Source: Flavobacteriaceae bacterium UBA4166 (GTDB lineage Bacteria > Bacteroidota > Bacteroidia > Flavobacteriales > Flavobacteriaceae). From it: a stretch of 11,761 nt of DNA. The DNA is taken from positions 1 to 11,761 of the forward strand of contig DFVG01000046.1 of assembly GCA_002379985.1 (NCBI GenBank), in the 5' to 3' direction. Each line of letters starts with the position of its first letter. Within the stretch, counting starts at the first letter, position 1. Positions 6,461 to 11,761 of the stretch are shown piece after piece. The position numbers and the translations under genes are program-made. The notes under the pieces were generated by a model, which saw nothing but the letters and a program-made list of their open reading frames with translations, did not search any database and was not told the origin of the DNA.

Positions 6461-7729
6461 CTATTGTCCGCCTCTATTGAGGTTACGCTGAATCTTATCA
6501 ATAGCTGTTTCAATCGATTTTTCAGGCTCGATCACATTGTACGGCCCCCAAAAATCAGGATCAGAAAAGCCGGAAACTTCATCTGCCAGCACGACAGAAG
6601 GTTCTAGCGCTACTTCAGAAACTACTTGTGAGACGCCATTGGCTTCCCAATTCGTCACTGCCATTTCACTGGATAAAGTATATACCTGATTGAAAAGTCG
6701 TCTTCGCTTATCTACTTTAAACGTCAATGAAACATTTCCATAACTGTAATACCATTTCCCGTTTTGTTGTCTGTAATCTACGTGATAATTTGCCGATTCA
6801 GGAAAAACACGAACATCATTAGGCTTCTTTTTCACAAAGATCTTACTGGCCTCTCGCTGATTACCGATCACCAATTGATAGTCGGCACTAGTAAGTGCGA
6901 GGCTTTCTGCATCTACGTATAGTTTTCCTTCGTAATGCGGCTGATTCAAGTTATCACGTTGCACAAAATGCACGGTGTAGGCAGGCCGACCGTCAATCGT
7001 AGTGGGAGGATCAAACCGATAGTTATAATCTCCAATAGAAGACGGGGTAAAAATATACTCAGGATACTTCATAATATCCAAATACAGGGTTGAAAAGGGG
7101 CCTCCTTGCAGTTTTAACGCGACCGTGTCTAAACGTCTGTAATCCGTACTTTTTCTTGCTTTGTGAAGTGTTATCGCGTCATCTTCATTAGACATATACG
7201 GTTTTTTGTAGAGATTTACGACCGCTTCAGTTAACGACACATTTCTATTGCGCCGTTTAATAGTCTCTCGGTAGAAAGCCGTCATCTTGACGCTCTGATC
7301 AATATTGTTCACCGATTTTTTATCAAAAACCTTCCGGATCAACGCTTCCGGATCGCGATAAGTGAGTACGCTCACTTCGGTAAGTTCTGTGATCTTAGCT
7401 TGGAGCGAGATCTGTGCGTCTTTCTTTTGTAGATTCCGAAGCGGTACTAATTTCGGTTCAAAACCAAGAAGTGATACCACTATTGATTGGTCGATTGCCT
7501 CATCTGGTACTTTCAGTGTAAATTCACCATCATTGTTCGTTACAGTAGAGATGTTAGTGTTCTGAACAGAGAGCGACACAGAAGAAAGTGGGGTGTTATT
7601 CGCTTGATCTGTTACTATTCCTTCAAATTGTGTGTAAGAAGAGAGTTCTTGTGCCATTCCTTCAGCAGAAAGTAAGAGAATACTCAAGCTCAAAAGGCAT
7701 CGTATGACAGACGTAAGGAAATTTTTCAT
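6461..7729 (-). CDS. Secreted CarboxypepD_reg-like domain protein, function unknown
   Basis: A 422-residue exported protein. Residues 1-26 are a Sec signal peptide (CLLSLSILLLSAEGMA), with probable cleavage at A26|Q27. Cys11 lies inside the hydrophobic core and not at a lipobox. Residues about 35-112 form a carboxypeptidase-regulatory-like beta-sandwich: FEGIVTDQANNTPLSSVSLS, TNNDGEFTLKVP, then VVSLLGFEP, the usual GxVxDxxxxxPLxxVxV ... T-DG-F-l order. In Bacteroidota this fold is common at the N-terminus of TonB-dependent receptors, but here there is no plug or barrel. The remaining 300 residues are rich in beta-strand patterns (YNYRFDPPTTIDGRPAYTV, HYEGKLYVDAESLALTSADY), resembling the lipoprotein-carrier-like domains of related Bacteroidota envelope proteins; that resemblance is my judgement. 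It is probably periplasmic or attached to the outer membrane. The gene lies 95 bases downstream of a membrane AraC-type regulator on the same strand and has its own promoter with a half-site cluster. Confidence 0.82.
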   Translation of the reverse strand: MKNFLTSVIRCLLSLSILLLSAEGMAQELSSYTQFEGIVTDQANNTPLSSVSLSVQNTNISTVTNNDGEFTLKVPDEAIDQSIVVSLLGFEPKLVPLRNLQKKDAQISLQAKITELTEVSVLTYRDPEALIRKVFDKKSVNNIDQSVKMTAFYRETIKRRNRNVSLTEAVVNLYKKPYMSNEDDAITLHKARKSTDYRRLDTVALKLQGGPFSTLYLDIMKYPEYIFTPSSIGDYNYRFDPPTTIDGRPAYTVHFVQRDNLNQPHYEGKLYVDAESLALTSADYQLVIGNQREASKIFVKKKPNDVRVFPESANYHVDYRQQNGKWYYSYGNVSLTFKVDKRRRLFNQVYTLSSEMAVTNWEANGVSQVVSEVALEPSVVLADEVSGFSDPDFWGPYNVIEPEKSIETAIDKIQRNLNRGGQ

Positions 7730-7753
7730 GAGTATTGATTTAAATGATTCTCT

Positions 7754-7784
7754 TAAAGATACAACATAGGGGTCTTGTTTTCAA
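7754..7784 (-). promoter_or_regulatory. Promoter of the CarboxypepD_reg-like gene
   Basis: On the minus strand, TTG (7784-7782), a 20-base spacer and TATCTTTA (7761-7754) fit the Bacteroidota TTG-N17-23-TAnnTTTG model with only the last base deviating. Transcription would start near 7747, about 18 bases ahead of the ATG at 7729. The -33 element touches the inner edge of the inverted repeat at 7783-7813. Confidence 0.6.
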
Positions 7785-7825
7785 TTGTTTACCTGTAAAA
7801 TCAGTAAACAATTATAAGAGTTTAC
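7783..7825. repeat. Cluster of GTTTAC half-sites with a 10-bp inverted repeat (candidate operator)
   Basis: AATTGTTTAC (7783-7792) and its exact inverse GTAAACAATT (7804-7813) form a perfect 10-bp inverted repeat with an 11-base spacer. The spacer holds another inverse half-site, GTAAAA (7795-7800). A further GTTTAC lies at 7820-7825, touching the regulator's stop codon. That makes four half-sites, three exact and one with a single mismatch, within 39 bases, abutting the -33 element of the downstream gene. No T-tract follows on the minus strand, which argues against a terminator. An AraC-type or other regulator could bind here. Confidence 0.5.
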
Positions 7826-8877
7826 TATTTTGCTTGTTTCCGATAGGCTGCAGGAGTTACGCCCATCACCTTTGAGAAGGCTTTATAAAAGGTAACCTTA
7901 TTATTAAAACCGGCTTCTTTGGCGATCACATCAATCTTATAATGGTCAAACTCTTTGTTTGTGAGCAAGTGTGTGGCGTGTAATGCCCGATGTCTATTTA
8001 CATACTCATTGAAGTTTTCTTCCAACACTTCAGAAAAAGTCTGTGATACGTGGTGAGAGGGTACATCTATTAGCTCTGAAAGTGTTTTTATAGTGAAATC
8101 GTTCTGCAAATAATATTGTTGGGTAACCACATACTTTTCAATGTTTTGAGCGATCATCTTCTTTTGAGACGCTTCAAGAGTGGAAGAAAAGTATTTTTTC
8201 TTCCACTGTGCTAATAGTTCCGGGTGATAGTATAATACATACGCCAATAAGAAAATTAGCATATTATTTACCAGGTAATAGCTCTTAAAATCCCCCCAGT
8301 CATTCGCAAACTGAGTAAAATACGCAATGAGAATCGTGGCGACCGCATAGATGGACACAATGGCGATTGCATAGCTGAGGGGTTTCATCTGTAGCCTATT
8401 TTTACTTCGGAAGATCAATACTATATGCCCAAAGAGATATATTGTCATTTGCGCTGCCAATAGATAATTCCAAAGCATCGTACGATCTAAAAAATGTAAC
8501 TCATTATACGTGACCCGTTCAGCACCGGGAAGCACTAGCACATCTCCAAACCCGATCCAATACACCACGACCGGTACCAAATGAAAGGCGTCATACCACA
8601 TGAGTTTTTCTTTTCCGTAAAGCATCGTTTGAAGATGAAGAAACAACATAGGCCCCAACAACAGGGCTACTTCAAAATAGAACCAGAGATAGAAGCTTGG
8701 AAATAATGTGGTAAACCCTGTAGCGCCCGCAATGTAGATAAGAATGTGACACCCAAACAGGAGCATCAACATACTAACACTCCTGTTCTTAAACGAAGAA
8801 TGCCTGTAATAGAGTCCGCCTGCCACAAAAAACGCCAACAACGCTTGCAATAGAAGTACGTACCAGATCCAATTCAT
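7825..8877 (-). CDS. Membrane-bound AraC-family transcriptional regulator with seven N-terminal helices
   Basis: A 350-residue fusion of a membrane domain and a DNA-binding domain. Hydrophobic segments at about residues 3-23, 34-54, 61-84, 97-115, 134-157, 168-187 and 201-219 suggest seven transmembrane helices. A basic linker (WKKKYFSSTLEASQKK, 225-240) leads to a C-terminal AraC-type domain. This has two helix-turn-helix units: one near 261-283 (FTIKTLSELIDVPSHHVSQTF) and one near 312-337 (KIDVIAKEAGFNNKVTFYKAFSKVMGVTP). The second carries the family's IA-x-x-x-GF ... F-x-x-F-K/S-x-x-x-G-x-T/S-P signature. Such proteins are widespread in Bacteroidota, and their signals are mostly unknown. 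The architecture suggests direct transmembrane sensing coupled to transcription, without a kinase. It is upstream of, and on the same strand as, the CarboxypepD_reg-like gene; the half-site cluster between them makes that gene a candidate target. Ligand and target are inferred, the family is clear. Confidence 0.92.
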   Translation of the reverse strand: MNWIWYVLLLQALLAFFVAGGLYYRHSSFKNRSVSMLMLLFGCHILIYIAGATGFTTLFPSFYLWFYFEVALLLGPMLFLHLQTMLYGKEKLMWYDAFHLVPVVVYWIGFGDVLVLPGAERVTYNELHFLDRTMLWNYLLAAQMTIYLFGHIVLIFRSKNRLQMKPLSYAIAIVSIYAVATILIAYFTQFANDWGDFKSYYLVNNMLIFLLAYVLYYHPELLAQWKKKYFSSTLEASQKKMIAQNIEKYVVTQQYYLQNDFTIKTLSELIDVPSHHVSQTFSEVLEENFNEYVNRHRALHATHLLTNKEFDHYKIDVIAKEAGFNNKVTFYKAFSKVMGVTPAAYRKQAK

Positions 8878-8901
8878 TGATTACAACTCCAAAAGATCGT
8901 T

Positions 8902-8928
8902 CAAATTACGTATAATCCAAAAAATCAA
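8902..8928 (-). promoter_or_regulatory. Possible promoter of the AraC-type regulator gene
   Basis: On the minus strand, TTG (8928-8926), a 17-base spacer and TAATTTG (8908-8902) resemble the Bacteroidota promoter, but the -7 element is one T short of TAnnTTTG. The ATG is 25 bases further on, at 8877. The rest of the 172-base divergent gap (8878-9049) is AT-rich. It holds no ORF, strong repeat or convincing promoter for the plus-strand gene at 9050. Confidence 0.3.
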
Positions 8929-9049
8929 AAGACATATTCGCCAGAAAACCGAGGCCTAAAAACACGCTCTGATTCCGTTATAAACACCACAATTTTAGTA
9001 TTTTATTATCAATCAAGGCTGTTAATAATAATTATATTGAAAGAAAAAA

Positions 9050-10132
9050 ATGAAGCCCAACCCTAAAGAACCAAGCAAAACCTGTCTCATAAAATTTCAA
9101 AAAGACTTTGACAACTTAGAAGATCTTCGCACCGAAATATCCAGTTGTCTCACTACCAAAAATAACCTTTGGGTAAGCTACGATGAGGATGCGGGATTGG
9201 AACGACTCACTCTTAAAAAAAGCGGAAAGAAGAAAATAAAATTCAGTAAGCATAAGCATTACGAGATCGCAGAATTCTTCGACCTTCCCGGTGATACCGA
9301 AATGGATATGGAAGCCCTCGCCTACGCCGAGCCATATTTATGGTTCTGCGGAAGTATGAGTTTAAAGCGCGACTCCCCAAATGCCGATGACGATGTAGAT
9401 GAGCAACTGAAGGCCTTGGAGACGATTTCTTTGGATGAAAATAGATTTAGCTTGGGCTGCATTCCCTGCATTGAAAAAGAGGGTACCTTCGAATTGCATG
9501 AAGCATACGAGTTTCTAGGACATACAATTACCGCTAAGATGATGCGAGGTGGCACCAAAAGCTCTGAACTTCACAATGCCCTCCTACTCGATGAACACTT
9601 GGCAGATTATATGCGGATTCCCAGCAAAGACAATGGGTTCGACATTGAAGGACTCGCTGTGGAAGGCGATCGAATTTTCATCGGACTAAGAGGTCCGGTA
9701 CTCAACGGCTACGCGGTTATCCTAGAAATTACCTGTGATTCCATCAATAATGAATTGATCATGCAGCAACGCGAGGGCGAGGACAAACTCTATCGCAAGC
9801 ATTTTATCGATCTGGCCGGAATGGGCATCCGCGAACTTAATATCGACAAAAAAGGAGATCTGTATCTACTGGCCGGACCTACAATGGACCTCGACGGAAC
9901 GATAGCAGTCTATAAGATTGAGGGCGGACTCCCAAACACGCATGCCAGCGTGGTACACAAACCCAAACGACTTTTTGATGCAGCAAGAGGAAGTGAACTG
10001 GAACACGGTGTCGACAAAGCAGAAGGCATGGCGTTCCTTTCTAAAAAAGAAGTGCTTATTACCTACGACAACCCGCATAAAAGCCGACTCAAAGGAAAGC
10101 GAAAAGTGATCATGGATATCTACGATCTTTAA
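9050..10132 (+). CDS. DUF3616-family protein, probable beta-propeller, function unknown
   Basis: A 360-residue protein without a signal peptide or membrane segments, so probably cytoplasmic. It resembles the DUF3616 family, related in pattern to the esterase-like-activity-of-phytase propellers. A motif recurs three times: DMEALAYAEPYLWFCGS (from Asp86), DIEGLAVEGDRIFIGLRG (from Asp198) and KAEGMAFLSKKEVLITYDN (from Lys323). Each has an invariant Glu (88, 200, 325) before a beta-strand, as expected for blades of a propeller. Lys/Arg-rich stretches and SLGCIPC add nothing diagnostic. No enzymatic role is established for the family as far as I know; phosphoester hydrolysis would be a guess. The ATG follows an A-rich tract (9041-9049) rather than a Shine-Dalgarno sequence. 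It is divergent from the AraC-type regulator, converges on dnaK, and shows no evident functional link to either. Confidence 0.75.
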   Translation: MKPNPKEPSKTCLIKFQKDFDNLEDLRTEISSCLTTKNNLWVSYDEDAGLERLTLKKSGKKKIKFSKHKHYEIAEFFDLPGDTEMDMEALAYAEPYLWFCGSMSLKRDSPNADDDVDEQLKALETISLDENRFSLGCIPCIEKEGTFELHEAYEFLGHTITAKMMRGGTKSSELHNALLLDEHLADYMRIPSKDNGFDIEGLAVEGDRIFIGLRGPVLNGYAVILEITCDSINNELIMQQREGEDKLYRKHFIDLAGMGIRELNIDKKGDLYLLAGPTMDLDGTIAVYKIEGGLPNTHASVVHKPKRLFDAARGSELEHGVDKAEGMAFLSKKEVLITYDNPHKSRLKGKRKVIMDIYDL

Positions 10133-10159
10133 CCATCGCCACGGTTACACAACCGCATA

Positions 10160-10189
10160 AAAAAACCCTCGATCGCTCGAGGGTTTTTT
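10160..10189. terminator. Strong bidirectional terminator between the DUF3616 gene and dnaK
   Basis: AAAAAACCCTCGA (10160-10172) pairs perfectly with TCGAGGGTTTTTT (10177-10189): 13 bp with a TCGC tetraloop. The flanking A and T runs provide a U-tract on both strands. It is 27 bases after the DUF3616 stop and 17 bases from the dnaK stop. Confidence 0.95.
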
Positions 10190-10206
10190 CTATATAAGGG
10201 TGAAGT

Positions 10207-11761
10207 TTACTTCACTTCTTCAAAGTCTACATCTTCCACATCGCTACTTTCGTCGCTGCTTCCGCTGTTGGCTTGCTCAGCTCCGGCATCACCTCCTGGA
10301 GCGGCACCACCTTGCTGGGCTTCGGCTTGCGCTTTGTACATCTCTTCGCTCGCGGTTTTCCACGCTTCGTTGATCTTGTCTAACGCAGGCTGAATGGTTT
10401 CGACTTCCTTCGTTTCATAGGCTTTCTTCAAATCTTCCAAGGCATCTTCAATCGGTTTTTTCTTGTCGTCGCTCAGTTTATCACCAAACTCCTTCAATTG
10501 TTTTTCCGTTTGGAAGATCATCGCATCGGCTTCATTGATCTTATCCACCTTTTCTTTCGCTTGCTTATCGGCTTCCGCATTCGCTTCCGCTTCTGCTTTC
10601 ATCTTTTCGATCTCTTCCTCTGTCAATCCTGAAGAGGCTTCAATACGAATATCTTGCTTCTTACCGGTGGCTTTATCTTCAGCACTTACCTTAATGATAC
10701 CGTTCGCATCAATATCGAAGGTTACCTCAATTTGAGGCGTTCCTCGAGGTGCCGGCGGAATTCCATCTAAGTGAAAACGTCCAATCGTCTTATTATCGGC
10801 TGCCATTGGGCGCTCTCCTTGCAGTACGTGAATCTCAACACTTGGTTGATTATCAGCTGCGGTAGAGAATACCTGACTCTTCTTCGTTGGAATCGTCGTG
10901 TTGGCTTCGATCAATTTTGTATTGACACTTCCCATGGTTTCAATTCCTAAAGACAGCGGAGTTACATCTAGCAACAATACGTCTTTCACATCTCCGGTTA
11001 ATACGCCCCCTTGAATCGCCGCACCAATGGCCACTACTTCATCAGGGTTCACTCCTTTACTAGGAGATTTTCCGAAGAATTCCTTTACAGCATCCTGAAC
11101 AGCTGGGATACGCGTAGAACCACCCACCAGGATGATCTCATCGATATCGCTTTTGCTCAAGCCGGCTGCTTTCAACGCTTTTTCACACGGGGTGATGGTA
11201 CGCTTTACCAGATCGTCGATCAGTTGCTCGAACTTAGAACGCGTCAAGGTTTTCACCAAGTGCTTCGGTCCGCTGCTGGTCGCTGTCACATACGGAAGAT
11301 TGATTTCCGTCTGTGAAGAAGATGACAATTCGATCTTCGCTTTTTCCGCAGCTTCCTTCAAACGCTGAAGCGCCATCGGGTCTTTGCGAAGGTCCATATC
11401 TTCTTCTTGTTGGAACTCATCCGCCAACCAGTTGATGATCTTACTATCTACATCATCACCACCTAAGTGTGTATCTCCGTCAGTAGAAAGTACTTCAAAG
11501 ACGCCGTCTCCTAATTCTAGGATACTAACGTCATGGGTTCCTCCACCAAAGTCGAATACCACGATCTTCTGATCGGTATCTTTCTTATCCAACCCGTACG
11601 CCAGTGCGGCTGCCGTAGGCTCATTAATGATACGCTCTACTTTTAATCCGGCGATTTCTCCGGCTTCTTTGGTCGCTTGACGCTGACTATCATTAAAGTA
11701 GGCAGGAACGGTAATCACGGCGCGACTTACGTCTTGCCCAAGATAATCTTCAGCGGTTTTC
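10207..11761 (-). CDS. dnaK: Molecular chaperone DnaK (Hsp70), 5' end beyond window
   Basis: The cytosolic ATP-dependent Hsp70 chaperone, which binds exposed hydrophobic segments with DnaJ and GrpE. The frame runs unbroken to the right edge, giving 517 visible residues. It enters as KTAEDYLGQDVSRA followed by VITVPAYFND; the GTG encoding that Val (11718-11716) is internal and not a start. About 120 N-terminal residues should be missing from the usual 630-640. Nucleotide-binding signatures are present: IINEPTAAALAYGLDKK, VFDFGGGTHDVSILELGDG, THLGGDD and ILVGGSTRIPAVQ. The linker region DVLLLDVTPLSLGIETMG is followed by the substrate-binding beta domain (PTKKSQVFSTAADNQPSVEI, QGERPMAADNKTIGRFHL). 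Then come the charged helical lid and a Gly/Ala/Gln-rich tail ending DVDFEEVK. His replaces the commoner Phe in GGGTHDVS; I believe this is usual in flavobacteria. A strong terminator lies directly downstream, so nothing in the window is cotranscribed with it. Heat-shock control elements would be upstream, out of view. Confidence 0.98.
   Translation of the reverse strand, partial: KTAEDYLGQDVSRAVITVPAYFNDSQRQATKEAGEIAGLKVERIINEPTAAALAYGLDKKDTDQKIVVFDFGGGTHDVSILELGDGVFEVLSTDGDTHLGGDDVDSKIINWLADEFQQEEDMDLRKDPMALQRLKEAAEKAKIELSSSSQTEINLPYVTATSSGPKHLVKTLTRSKFEQLIDDLVKRTITPCEKALKAAGLSKSDIDEIILVGGSTRIPAVQDAVKEFFGKSPSKGVNPDEVVAIGAAIQGGVLTGDVKDVLLLDVTPLSLGIETMGSVNTKLIEANTTIPTKKSQVFSTAADNQPSVEIHVLQGERPMAADNKTIGRFHLDGIPPAPRGTPQIEVTFDIDANGIIKVSAEDKATGKKQDIRIEASSGLTEEEIEKMKAEAEANAEADKQAKEKVDKINEADAMIFQTEKQLKEFGDKLSDDKKKPIEDALEDLKKAYETKEVETIQPALDKINEAWKTASEEMYKAQAEAQQGGAAPGGDAGAEQANSGSSDESSDVEDVDFEEVK

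Noticed and set aside
1979..7729. A polysaccharide utilization locus
   Set aside because: There is no SusC/SusD pair or TonB receptor; the CarboxypepD_reg-like protein lacks a plug and barrel, and both glucan enzymes appear cytosolic.
7783..7813. Inverted repeat as an intrinsic terminator of the AraC-type gene
   Set aside because: The stem is AT-rich and, on the minus strand, is followed by GAAAACAAG rather than a T-tract; an operator explains it better.
9033..9040. TATATTGA as the -7 element of the DUF3616 gene
   Set aside because: It departs from the consensus at two fixed positions, has no TTG at proper spacing, and is too close to the ATG at 9050.
10207..10221. DnaK tail EEVK as a eukaryote-like EEVD signal
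   Set aside because: Acidic tails of this kind are ordinary in bacterial DnaK and need no transfer from eukaryotes.
11716..11718. GTG as the start of dnaK
   Set aside because: The frame continues upstream to the window edge with typical DnaK residues (KTAEDYLGQDV), so this GTG encodes the internal Val of VITVPAYFND.

Overview
The window looks like an ordinary chromosomal segment from a Bacteroidota bacterium, most likely a member of the Flavobacteriaceae. The evidence is moderate-to-low GC, genes without clear Shine-Dalgarno sequences, promoter-like elements of the Bacteroidota type (TTG, then about 20 nt, then TAnnTTTG), signal peptides that probably end in A|Q, a CarboxypepD_reg-like secreted protein, a membrane-bound AraC-type regulator, and a DnaK whose tail ends in DFEEVK. 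I see no phage, transposon, CRISPR array, tRNA or rRNA. No stretch over 300 bases is gene-free; the largest gap is 172 bases, at 8878-9049.

Left part (1-1926): a truncated hotdog-fold acyl-CoA thioesterase (EntH/YdiI/MenI type) runs off the left edge on the minus strand. A small alpha/beta hydrolase is divergent from it across a 49-base gap. A small secreted leucine-rich-repeat protein follows, closed by a strong terminator.

Centre (1954-6439): this is an alpha-glucan module on the plus strand. It holds glycogen branching enzyme (glgB) and then a cytosolic GH31 alpha-glucosidase, both with intact catalytic residues. Between them lie a perfect 16-bp palindrome and a good promoter for the second gene, so the GH31 gene may be controlled separately. 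glgA, glgC and glgP are not in the window. A bidirectional terminator ends the block.

Minus-strand block (6461-8908): a seven-helix membrane protein fused to an AraC-type DNA-binding domain lies upstream of a secreted protein with a carboxypeptidase-regulatory-like domain. The 95-base gap between them has a well-formed promoter. Just upstream of it sits a cluster of four GTTTAC-type half-sites, including a 10-bp perfect inverted repeat. This is the most interesting regulatory arrangement in the window: a candidate membrane-sensor-regulator and its envelope target.

Right part (9050-11761): a DUF3616-family, probably beta-propeller, cytoplasmic protein converges on dnaK, whose 5' end is beyond the window. 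A 13-bp-stem bidirectional terminator separates them.

I found no convincing undescribed multi-gene system. The findings are mainly candidate regulatory sites and genes of unknown role.
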